64,000 nt of DNA from Aquabacter cavernae (GTDB lineage: Bacteria; Pseudomonadota; Alphaproteobacteria; Rhizobiales; Xanthobacteraceae): the NCBI RefSeq assembly GCF_003993795.1, contig NZ_RWKV01000015.1, positions 248,001-312,000 on the forward strand. The letters run 5' to 3'. The first letter of the stretch is position 1. Each line of letters opens with the position of its first letter. Below are positions 52,994 to 60,437 of the stretch, one piece after another. A program made the translations under genes and the position numbers. The notes under the pieces were generated by a model, which was not told where the DNA came from, searched no databases, and saw only the letters and a program-made list of their open reading frames with translations.

Positions 52994-53374
52994 ATGAAGA
53001 CAGCCCTGGTGGTGGATGATTCCCGCGTCGTGCGGATGGTTGCGCGGCGCCTGCTGGAGCGGCAGTCGTTCGTCGTTTCGGAGGCGCAGAACGGCCAGGA
53101 GGCCCTCACGGCCTGCTACGACGCCATGCCCGACATGATCCTTCTGGACTGGAACATGCCGGTCATGAACGGCCTGGAATTCCTGAAGAGCCTGCGCGCG
53201 AGCCCGGGCGGGACCACGCCGAAAGTGATCTTCTGCACCACCATGAACGACATCGACCACATCACGCAGGCGCTGTCGCTCGGGGCTGACGAATACATCA
53301 TGAAGCCCTTCGATGCGGACATCCTGAACGAGAAGCTCGAAGTCGTCGGCCTCATCCAAGAGCTTTCCGAATGA
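52994..53374 (+). CDS. cheY: Chemotaxis response regulator CheY
   Basis: The 126-residue single receiver has all key residues: Asp8/Asp9 (VVDDS), phosphoacceptor Asp52 (LLDWNMP), Thr83 (FCTTMND) and Lys104 (YIMKPF). It carries CheA phosphate to the flagellar switch. Its stop overlaps cheB by 4 bp. No CheZ is encoded here, so dephosphorylation may depend on CheA's receiver or on genes elsewhere. Confidence 0.95.
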   Translation: MKTALVVDDSRVVRMVARRLLERQSFVVSEAQNGQEALTACYDAMPDMILLDWNMPVMNGLEFLKSLRASPGGTTPKVIFCTTMNDIDHITQALSLGADEYIMKPFDADILNEKLEVVGLIQELSE

Positions 53375-54579
53375 CCGCTCCGGCGCCCCAACCCCTCGAA
53401 GCCGCAGATGCTCCCCGTCCTATCCGGGTCATGGTGGTGGACGATTCCGTGATGGTTCGCGGCATCGTCTCGCGCTGGCTCTCGGAGGAAAAGGGCGTCG
53501 AAATCGTCGCGACCCACCCCAATGGACAATTGGCGGCGAACGACGTGCAGAAGACCCAGCCCGACGTGGTGGTGCTGGATCTGGAAATGCCCGGCATGGA
53601 CGGCCTCACCGCCCTGCCGCTGATCCTGGAGCGCCGGCCGGGCGTCGCCGTCCTGGTGGCGTCGGCCCTCACCCGGCGGGGCGCGGAAGTCAGCCTGAAG
53701 GCGCTGACGCTCGGCGCCGCCGACTACCTGCCCAAGCCCGACGCCTCCCGTGGCATGGCGGCGGCGGACGATTTCCGCCGCGAACTGACCACCAAGGTGC
53801 GCAGCCTGGGCCTGCGCATCCTGAAGCGCTCCTTGCCGCGCCCGCCCGTTGGCCCGCCCGTGCCCGCTCCGGTGGCGCCGGTCGCCGCGCCTGTGGTGGA
53901 GCGGGAGAAGGCGCCGCCGCCCGCCCCGTTCCCCGCCCGTCCCCGGCTGACGGAAGCCCGGGCTCCGGGGAAGCTGAAATCCTATTCCATGTCCCCGCCG
54001 GCCATCCTCGCCATCGGCAGCTCCACGGGCGGCCCCCAGGCGCTCACGCGCCTGTTCGGTGATATCGGCCCGGCGCTCGGCCATGTGCCCACCGTGGTGG
54101 TCCAGCACATGCCGGCCACCTTCACCTCCATCCTGGCCGAGCACATCTCCCGCGCCGCCGGACGGCCCGCCCGCGAGGGCGTGGACGGGCAGCCGCTGGA
54201 AGCGGGGCATATCTATGTGGCGCCGGGGGGCTTCCACATGGTGCTGGAGAAGCAGGGCAAGGACACGGTGATCCGCATCCAGGACACCGAGCCGGTCAAT
54301 TTCTGCAAGCCGGCGGTGGATCCCATGTTCCGCGCCGTCGCCGAGATCTACGGCCGCACGACCCTCGCCATGGTGCTCACGGGCATGGGCTCTGACGGGG
54401 CGAACGGGGCGCGCCTGATCACGGCCGCCGGGGGCAGCGTGATCGCGCAGGACGAAGAATCGAGCGTGGTGTGGGGCATGCCGGGCGCCGTGGTCGCCGC
54501 GGGTGCCTGCGCCGACATCCTTCCCATCGGCGAGATCGGCAAGAAGGTGACACGGATACTGACGGGAGGGCGCGCATGA
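53371..54579 (+). CDS. cheB: Chemotaxis glutamate methylesterase CheB
   Basis: The 402-residue protein has a receiver (VVDDSVMVRG, phospho-Asp70 in VVLDLEMPGMDG), a Pro-rich linker (~150-205) and the methylesterase domain with the Ser-His-Asp triad in GSSTGGPQAL, VVQHMPATF and LTGMGSDGANGA. It demethylates receptors for adaptation, opposing CheR. The N-terminal ~17 residues before the receiver are extra. It overlaps cheR by 4 bp. Confidence 0.96.
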   Translation: MTAPAPQPLEAADAPRPIRVMVVDDSVMVRGIVSRWLSEEKGVEIVATHPNGQLAANDVQKTQPDVVVLDLEMPGMDGLTALPLILERRPGVAVLVASALTRRGAEVSLKALTLGAADYLPKPDASRGMAAADDFRRELTTKVRSLGLRILKRSLPRPPVGPPVPAPVAPVAAPVVEREKAPPPAPFPARPRLTEARAPGKLKSYSMSPPAILAIGSSTGGPQALTRLFGDIGPALGHVPTVVVQHMPATFTSILAEHISRAAGRPAREGVDGQPLEAGHIYVAPGGFHMVLEKQGKDTVIRIQDTEPVNFCKPAVDPMFRAVAEIYGRTTLAMVLTGMGSDGANGARLITAAGGSVIAQDEESSVVWGMPGAVVAAGACADILPIGEIGKKVTRILTGGRA

Positions 54580-55409
54580 TCTCGGCCGGCGATTACGAAT
54601 TCCTGCGCTCCTACCTGAAGGCGAAGTCCGGTCTCGTCCTGACCGACGACAAGCATTATCTGCTGGAGAGCCGCCTCGATCCCGTCATCCGCCGCTTCGC
54701 GCTCCAGGACATGGCGCGCCTCGCCCGGGGCCTGCGGGAGAACCAGCCGCTCGGCCTCGCCGAGGCGGTGATCGAGGCCATGACCACCAACGAGTCGCTG
54801 TTCTTCCGCGACAAGCGCCCGTTCGACCTGTTCACCACCGAGATGCTGCCCGCCCTCGCCAAGGCGCGCCGCAGCCACCAGACCATCCGCATCTGGTGCG
54901 CCGCCGCCTCCACCGGCCAGGAGCCCTATTCCATCGCCATGGCGCTGAAGGAGAACGCCCACCTGCTTGGCGGGCGGAAGGTGGAGATCCTCGGCACCGA
55001 CCTGTCCACCGAAGTGCTGGCCCGGGCCGAAGCCGGCATCTACAACCAGTTCGAGGTCCAGCGTGGCCTGCCGATCCAGCTCCTGCTGAAATATTTCACG
55101 AAGGTCGGCGAGCAATGGCAGATTTCGGCGGATCTGCGTGGAATGGTGAAGTACAGGAAGCTGAATCTGCTTGATTCTTTCGCCATGCTCGGCGTGTTCG
55201 ACATCGTCTTCTGCCGCAACGTGCTCATCTATTTCGACGTGCCCACCAAGGAGAACATCCTGGGCCGCGTCGCCAAATGCATGGCCCCCGACGGCTATCT
55301 GCTGCTGGGCGGCGCCGAGACGGTGATGGGCATTTCCAATGCCTTCGTGCCGGGCACCAAGCCGGGCTACTATGTGCCCCGGGCCCGCGCCATGGAAGCG
55401 CTGGCCTGA
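54576..55409 (+). CDS. cheR: Chemotaxis protein methyltransferase CheR
   Basis: Start ATG 54576, in the 4-bp overlap with cheB, gives 277 residues. The N-terminal helical domain (DYEFLRSYLKAKSGLVLTDD) is followed by the SAM-binding fold: TTNESLFFRDKRPFDLF, IWCAAASTGQEPYSIAM, ILGTDLSTEVLARAEAGIYN, DIVFCRNVLIYFD. It methylates receptor glutamates. There is no C-terminal TPR extension. A terminator follows. Confidence 0.96.
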   Translation: MISAGDYEFLRSYLKAKSGLVLTDDKHYLLESRLDPVIRRFALQDMARLARGLRENQPLGLAEAVIEAMTTNESLFFRDKRPFDLFTTEMLPALAKARRSHQTIRIWCAAASTGQEPYSIAMALKENAHLLGGRKVEILGTDLSTEVLARAEAGIYNQFEVQRGLPIQLLLKYFTKVGEQWQISADLRGMVKYRKLNLLDSFAMLGVFDIVFCRNVLIYFDVPTKENILGRVAKCMAPDGYLLLGGAETVMGISNAFVPGTKPGYYVPRARAMEALA

Positions 55410-55415
55410 CAGGTC

Positions 55416-55458
55416 AGCCGGCGCGCCGCCTCGCAGGGCGTGCGCCGGCTTTCCTTTT
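55416..55458 (+). terminator. Rho-independent terminator of the che operon
   Basis: AGCCGGCGC (55416-55424) pairs with GCGCCGGCT (55442-55450), a 9-bp stem around a 17-base loop, followed by TTCCTTTT. It lies 7 bp past the cheR stop and reaches the end of the convergent GAF-protein gene. Confidence 0.8.
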
Positions 55459-57473
55459 CAGACGTGGGCGGCGCTGCCCCGCCCCTCAAGAGCGTCCAGC
55501 GCGAGGGCAAGGCTGCCTGCCATCTGCTTCGCCGTTTCCAGGGCCGGGGGAGAGAAGAAGCCGCTCGCGTCGGCATGCAGCACCAGCACCGCGCGCACCC
55601 GCCCCTTCAGCATCACCGGCAATGCCGCGCAGGCGCCATCGCCGGGCCGCGTGAAGCCGCAGCTATTGTCCACTGCAGGCGCACCTGTGGCGAACACGCC
55701 GGGGACCAGTCCGCCGCCATCCGCGAGCGTCGGCTCCCTCGTCTCGAAGCCTGCGATGGCAAGGGTTTTGATCCGCCCCTGCTCATCCATGCCACGGACC
55801 TGGGCAAGGGCGAAGCCGCCGGTCTCCACCGCGATCCAGCAGGCGCGCTCGAACAGATCGGCCAAGGTTTCCTCCCTGCCGGTCAAGGCGGCCACCTGGG
55901 CGAGCAGGGCGCGCTCGCGAATCAGCGCCTCGACCTGCACCTCCAGCCGGTAGCGCTCCAGCAATTGCCCGGCCTGCCCGCCAATGGCATCGAACAGGCC
56001 GATCAGGTCCGTGTCCGGCGGCCGCACGAAATTCCCGAACAGGCAGATGACCCCCCTCACCCGGCCCCGCGCGGTCACGGGAAAGGCCACGGCGGACCTG
56101 AGGCCCGCGGCCACCGCCGCAGCCGTCCGCAGATAGCTCGGCTCCGTCTCCACATCGGGCACCCAGACCGGAATTCCCGCCCGCCACACCCGGCCGGGAA
56201 GCCCATGGCCGGGCTCGAACATCATGGCCTTGGTCTGGGCGAGGAAATCCTCCACCGGCCCCGGCGCCGCGTGCCAGGTCGCCACATGGGCGAGGCGATC
56301 CTCGCCGGGCGGCACCTCCCACAATTCGCCCAGGGCGAAGCCGCCCTTGGTGCAGATGGCTTCCAGCATGCGGCCGGCACCGTCCTGCGGGGATGCGGCC
56401 TGCGCGAGGGCGGATGTCACGGCCCGCTGCATCTCCGCGCTCCACTGGCTCGCGGAGCGGCGCGTCACTTCCGTCTCCAATTGCCGGGCGTGATCGGACA
56501 GTTCGCTGAGCAGGCAGTGATTTTCAAAGATCCGCCCGAGATAGGAGGCGAAGATGGTGAGCAGCCGCTCATCGTCCGACGTGAAGGCATCGCCGCTGAT
56601 GCGGCTGGTGGCGCACACCCAGCCATACTGGCGCGTGGGGGAGCGCACCGGGATGACCAGCATGGCCCCCACGGGCGGATAGGCCCAGGGCAGGCCGAGA
56701 TCATCCGCATCGCTCACCGGCCCCGAGCGCCGCAGGGGGCCGGTGGCGGACAGGGGAACGGGATGCGGCATGGCATTGGTCAGGCCCGCCTCCACCGCCG
56801 CGGCGGCTTCGTCCGACAGGCCGCTCACGGCCACATGCCCGGCGGCGGGCGCGCCCGGCTCCCACAGGCCCACCACCGCATGGCGGGCCGCCACCAGATC
56901 GCGCGTCCAGCGGCAGAAGGTCTTCACCAACTGGCCGGGCTCGCGCTCCGAGGTGATCTGGAGGCACATCTCGATGAGCGCCATGAGGCGGCTGGTGGTC
57001 CATTCCAGCTCGTCGGCGGTCTGCACCAGCTTGTCCGCCACGAGGCGCATATATTGCCGCTCGGCGGTCTGTTCCGCCTCCTCGCCAGCGGTGCCCGCAC
57101 CGGCCGCGCCAGCCAGCAGCATGCGCACCACCCGCAGCACCTCTTCCGGCTCGGCAGGCTTGGTCAGCACATATTTGACGCCGCAGGCGCGGGCGAGGCT
57201 CAGGGCCTCACGCTCGTTGAAATGGGCGGTGTAGAACACCACCGGCACCTCTGCGAGCGCGGGGTCGCGCCGCAGCGCCTGGACGAGTTCATAGCCGTCG
57301 CCGGACGGCATCAGGATATCGGAGATGATCAGATCGGGGCGATCCGCACGGGCCGCCTCCAGCGCGGACCAGCCGTCGAGCGCCTCGGCGATGGTGAAGC
57401 CGCCATGCTTCAGCACCGTCGAGAGGAACTCGCGGTTCACCGCGTGATCATCCACGATCAGGATCTTTTCCAC
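55458..57473 (-). CDS. Response regulator with GAF domains, no output domain
   Basis: I prefer a GTG start at 57473 (GGGGGA eight bases upstream), giving 671 residues that begin directly with a receiver (KILIVDDHAVNREF; phospho-Asp52 in LIISDILMPSGDG; VVFYTAH; VLTKPAEPEE). An ATG at 57581 would add 36 residues. After a short helix come three GAF-like regions, about 190-330, 360-515 and 530-665 (VGAMLVIPVRSPTRQYGWVC; GLRSAVAFPVTARGRVRGVI; ALPVMLKGRVRAVLVLH). No kinase, GGDEF, EAL or DNA-binding domain follows. It may signal by partner binding; the convergent che operon hints at a motility link. Confidence 0.82.
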   Translation of the reverse strand: MEKILIVDDHAVNREFLSTVLKHGGFTIAEALDGWSALEAARADRPDLIISDILMPSGDGYELVQALRRDPALAEVPVVFYTAHFNEREALSLARACGVKYVLTKPAEPEEVLRVVRMLLAGAAGAGTAGEEAEQTAERQYMRLVADKLVQTADELEWTTSRLMALIEMCLQITSEREPGQLVKTFCRWTRDLVAARHAVVGLWEPGAPAAGHVAVSGLSDEAAAAVEAGLTNAMPHPVPLSATGPLRRSGPVSDADDLGLPWAYPPVGAMLVIPVRSPTRQYGWVCATSRISGDAFTSDDERLLTIFASYLGRIFENHCLLSELSDHARQLETEVTRRSASQWSAEMQRAVTSALAQAASPQDGAGRMLEAICTKGGFALGELWEVPPGEDRLAHVATWHAAPGPVEDFLAQTKAMMFEPGHGLPGRVWRAGIPVWVPDVETEPSYLRTAAAVAAGLRSAVAFPVTARGRVRGVICLFGNFVRPPDTDLIGLFDAIGGQAGQLLERYRLEVQVEALIRERALLAQVAALTGREETLADLFERACWIAVETGGFALAQVRGMDEQGRIKTLAIAGFETREPTLADGGGLVPGVFATGAPAVDNSCGFTRPGDGACAALPVMLKGRVRAVLVLHADASGFFSPPALETAKQMAGSLALALDALEGRGSAAHV

Positions 57474-57725
57474 TTGGCGTTCCCCCGCCCGGCCTTCGGC
57501 CAGACTCCCCTCGCCAGATTCGGCGAGAAGGAAAATGTGCTTTTGGAATGAGATGTTTTTTGTGGCCGTTCCAATCTCCAAAGGGGTAGCGAACGGCGCG
57601 CCGGATCGTATCCAACTTTGCTCTTACCGCAAGGGGAAAGCGGAAAGGACCTAGGATCTTGAAGGGTTTCCCGGAGCGTCGGAGATCCGCGTGAGGAATT
57701 TGCGACCATCTTCCCCAGGTCACGA
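57474..57725. other. 250-bp gap upstream of the receiver-GAF gene
   Basis: It should contain the promoter of the leftward receiver-GAF gene. Nothing else is recognisable; the right edge abuts the broken GMC oxidoreductase fragment. Confidence 0.35.
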
Positions 57726-57947
57726 TCAGGTCGGAGTATCGTCCAGGACCATCCGCGCGGCCTTCTCGCCGACCATGATGGCGGAGAATTGGTGTTGCCG
57801 GACGTGCCGGCGGGCATCACCGATGCGTCCGCCACCCGCAAGCGCGAATCCACCACCGCCAGCGGGTCGGAGGGCAGGCCCCTCTTCGGCCTGCCCACGG
57901 GATGGAAGGTGGTGGTGCCCACCTGGCCGGCGGCATGGGGCGGGCAC
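57726..57947 (-). pseudogene. GMC oxidoreductase, C-terminal fragment with frameshift
   Basis: The minus strand encodes the end of a choline-dehydrogenase-like (GMC) flavoenzyme: GTTTFHPVG, SDPLAVVDSRLRV, ADASVMPAGTSGNTNSP, then, only after a one-base frameshift, IMVGEKAARMVLDDTP and a stop at 57726. Normal GMC proteins have extra residues after HPVG (TCRMG-type) and between RLRV and the active-site DASVMP; both are missing here. The rest of the gene (~450 residues) is absent, cut at 57948 where an IS-like end begins. It is non-functional. Confidence 0.85.
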
Positions 57948-57949
57948 TA

Positions 57950-57966
57950 GGGCCGATCGACATTCA
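57950..57966. mobile_element. IS5-like terminal repeat at the GMC truncation point
   Basis: TA followed by GGGCCGATCGACATTCA mirrors the left end of the remnant at 11977 (TA then GGTCTGATCGACATTTA): 13 of 17 bases agree, including ten in a row at the same distance from the TA. The opposite end and any transposase are not visible, so this is probably a relic of a related element. Confidence 0.55.
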
Positions 57967-58070
57967 AGCGGTCGGGACAGGTTTTCTAAGAGTGCGGCGT
58001 CATGGCCGGGCAGCATCTCCCTGGGGCGGTAGACACCGAGCGCCGGGCCGGAAACTGGTTGAATCTGGAA

Positions 58071-58169
58071 TGTTTCAGCTTTGCATGGAAACGCTGAAAC
58101 ACTCACTCTCCTTGTTTTTACGCATTTCCTTCACGTGAACCGCTTCGCACTTCGCCCGGAAATGCTCTC
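58071..58169 (-). repeat. Dispersed ~100-bp repeat, copy A
   Basis: Read on the minus strand from 58169, this block aligns over its whole length with 62872-62970 on the plus strand at roughly 80 percent identity. Shared blocks include GAAGCGGTTC, GTTTCAGCGTTTCC and CTGAAAC. An inner palindrome (GTTTCAGC/GCTGAAAC, 58072-58100) could fold. The block overlaps the 3' end of matR and supplies its stop codon. Confidence 0.85.
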
Positions 58170-58844
58170 ATCCCCGCCCACCAGCGGGGCGTCCGCTTCC
58201 TCCTGGAGCGCGCGCAACAGCGACATGAAGCGCTCCCCCTGCACCAGCACATGGTTCCGCAGCAGGTCGGCCGCCGCATCCCCGTCTCCCGCCAGCAGAG
58301 CGGACAGGATGGCCTCATGCTCAGCGAAGGACGTCTCCATGCGCCGGGGCACGCGCAGCTGAAGGCGGCGATAGGGCTGGAGGCGGAGCTGGTGGCGGCG
58401 CGCCTCCCCGGCCATCACGCGATTGGCGGCGGCGGCATAGATGGCCTGATGAAACGCGGCGTTCGCGGGGTAATAGGCCTCGTCGTCCCCCGCCTGCATG
58501 GCCGCTTCGCAGGCGGCATGGACGGCCAGGAGGGTGGCGCGGTCGTCCGGCGTCATGCGCCGCGCGGCGAGGCGCGCGCAGGCCGCTTCCAGCTCGGCCA
58601 TGAACTCGAAGGATTCGATGAGCGCGCGCGGCCCCAGCAGCGCCACGAACGCCCCCCGGCGGGGGCGGATCTCCACGAGGCCGGACGCCGCGAGCAGGAT
58701 CAGCGCCTCGCGGATGGGGGTGCGCGACACGCCAAAGCGCTCCGCAAGGCTCGCCTCGTCCAGCCGCTGGCCGGGACGCAGGCGCCCCGCCACGATCTCC
58801 TCCTCCAGCGCCTCGCGCAGGCGCGGCGTCGCCTCACCCCGCAT
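58131..58844 (-). CDS. matR: GntR-family (FCD) regulator of malonate metabolism, MatR-like
   Basis: Start ATG 58844 (GGAGG nine bases upstream) gives 237 residues. The N-terminal winged helix-turn-helix (RLREALEEEIVAGRLRPGQR; LAERFGVSRTPIREALILLA) and C-terminal FCD ligand domain (MAELEAACARLAARRMTPDD; FHQAIYAAAANRVM; EHEAILSALLAGDGDAAADL) identify the FadR subfamily. It is divergent from malonyl-CoA decarboxylase and synthetase, as matR is in rhizobia, so malonate or malonyl-CoA is the likely effector. Its last dozen residues (ESISGRSAKRFT) come from the dispersed repeat and are unlikely to be ancestral. Confidence 0.88.
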   Translation of the reverse strand: MRGEATPRLREALEEEIVAGRLRPGQRLDEASLAERFGVSRTPIREALILLAASGLVEIRPRRGAFVALLGPRALIESFEFMAELEAACARLAARRMTPDDRATLLAVHAACEAAMQAGDDEAYYPANAAFHQAIYAAAANRVMAGEARRHQLRLQPYRRLQLRVPRRMETSFAEHEAILSALLAGDGDAAADLLRNHVLVQGERFMSLLRALQEEADAPLVGGDESISGRSAKRFT

Positions 58845-58893
58845 GACCTCATCCCTCCCGGCTCCACCAACATAATGCAACTCAGGCTATCTT

Positions 58894-58925
58894 GCATACT
58901 TGATTATTGACTTTCCATACTTCAT
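58894..58925. promoter_or_regulatory. Candidate MatR operator: two direct repeats
   Basis: GCATACTTGAT (58894-58904) and CCATACTTCAT (58915-58925) agree at nine of 11 positions and are spaced 21 bp apart, two helical turns. They lie between matR and matA in an AT-rich patch. GntR-type regulators often bind such sites to repress both directions. No known motif is matched exactly. Confidence 0.4.
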
Positions 58926-59069
58926 CGCTTTTCATGCGCCTCGTCCTCGGGAGTTTACGCCCATGCCCCTGCGTTTTCACAGGCCGTGCGCCCCCTGCGA
59001 AGGACGGCTTGCCAAGGGGGCCGGCGCCCTGTCCCATGGGGGACGCGCGAACGTCACGGAGCGGAGGCC

Positions 59070-60437
59070 ATGAGCAGCAATACGAGCTTCTTCGGCGACC
59101 TTCTCACCACCATTGCCGAGCGCGGTCGCGCTCTGCTGGACCGCAATGCCCGGACCAGCGGCGCGACCCGCGCGGCCACCCTGGTGGAGCGCTGCGAGCA
59201 CCTGCTGTCGGGCCGGGGCGAAGCCTCCGGCGTCGCCATGGCCACCGACATCCTCTCCCGCTACGAGCGCATGAAGAGCGGCGAGCGGATCGCCTTCTTC
59301 GAGCAATTGCTGGAGACCTTCGGCCCCGACCTTCCCCGGCTGGAGAAGGCCATCGCCGCCCATGCCGCCAAGCCGTCGGACGCCACCGTCACCGAGCTTC
59401 ACGCCGCCAGCGAGCCGCGCCGCCAGGAACTGTTCCGCCGCCTCAATCTCGCGCCCAGCGCCACCCTGAAGCTGGTGCGCATGCGCGAGGACCTGATGGA
59501 CGCCATGGTGCGCCGCCGCGACCTCGCGCCGGTGGACCGCGATTTCGGCCACCTCTTCTCATCCTGGTTCAATCGCGGCTTCCTGGTCCTGCGCAGCATT
59601 GACTGGTCCACGCCCGCCAACGTGCTGGAGAAGGTCATCCGCTACGAGGCGGTCCACGCCATCAGCGGCTGGAACGACCTGCGCGCCCGCGTGGATTCGC
59701 CCGATCGCCGCTGCTACGCCTTCTTCCATCCCGCCCTGGTGGACGAGCCGCTCATCTTCGTGGAAGTGGCTCTTATGAAGGAGGTGCCGGGCGCCATCCG
59801 GCCGATCCTGGAGCAGGAGCGCGACGTGATCGACCCGGCCGCGGCCACCACCGCGGTCTTCTATTCCATCTCCAACTGCCAGCGGGGGCTGGCCGGCGTG
59901 TCGTTCGGCCATTTCCTTATCAAGCAGGTGGTGGAGGAAATCTCCCGCGAGATCCCCGCCCTCTCCACTTATGTGACCCTCTCCCCGGTCCCCGCCTTCC
60001 GCGCCTTCCTGGATGCGCAGCGCAAAGCGGAGCCCAACGCCCTCCTCACGCCCGCCGACCGCAAGGCCCTGGACCTGCTGGACGAGGCCGGCTGGGAAGA
60101 GCGCCCGGAGGCGATCGCGGAACTGACCCCCGTCATCAACGCCCTGGCGGGCCATTATTTCCTTGTGGCGAAGTCGTCCAAGGGCCGCCCGCTCGATCCC
60201 GTGGCCCGTTTCCATCTCGGCAACGGCGCGCGGCTGGAGCGGGTGAATGCCATGGGCGACCTCTCCAAGAAGGGCATCGACCAGGCCGCCGGCCTGATGG
60301 TCAATTACCGCTATGTGCTGGCCGACATCGAGAAGAACCACGAAGCCTTCGCGGGCAAGGGGGAGATCGTGGCGAGCGCGGCGGTGAAGAAACTCCTGCG
60401 CGGGGATGCCTCGCGCGCACTGGTACCGACGAAATGA
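59070..60437 (+). CDS. matA: Malonyl-CoA decarboxylase
   Basis: Start ATG 59070 (GGAGG five bases upstream) gives 455 residues, normal for bacterial malonyl-CoA decarboxylase. The N-terminal helical domain (ERCEHLLSGRGEASGVAMAT; SRYERMKSGERIAFFEQLLE) is followed by the acetyltransferase-like catalytic domain with VFYSISNCQRGLAGVSFGHF, the TLSPVPAFRAFL loop and FHLGNGARLERVNAMGDLS; family knowledge places the catalytic Ser and His in the last two. It converts malonyl-CoA to acetyl-CoA plus CO2. It overlaps matB by 4 bp. Confidence 0.95.
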   Translation: MSSNTSFFGDLLTTIAERGRALLDRNARTSGATRAATLVERCEHLLSGRGEASGVAMATDILSRYERMKSGERIAFFEQLLETFGPDLPRLEKAIAAHAAKPSDATVTELHAASEPRRQELFRRLNLAPSATLKLVRMREDLMDAMVRRRDLAPVDRDFGHLFSSWFNRGFLVLRSIDWSTPANVLEKVIRYEAVHAISGWNDLRARVDSPDRRCYAFFHPALVDEPLIFVEVALMKEVPGAIRPILEQERDVIDPAAATTAVFYSISNCQRGLAGVSFGHFLIKQVVEEISREIPALSTYVTLSPVPAFRAFLDAQRKAEPNALLTPADRKALDLLDEAGWEERPEAIAELTPVINALAGHYFLVAKSSKGRPLDPVARFHLGNGARLERVNAMGDLSKKGIDQAAGLMVNYRYVLADIEKNHEAFAGKGEIVASAAVKKLLRGDASRALVPTK

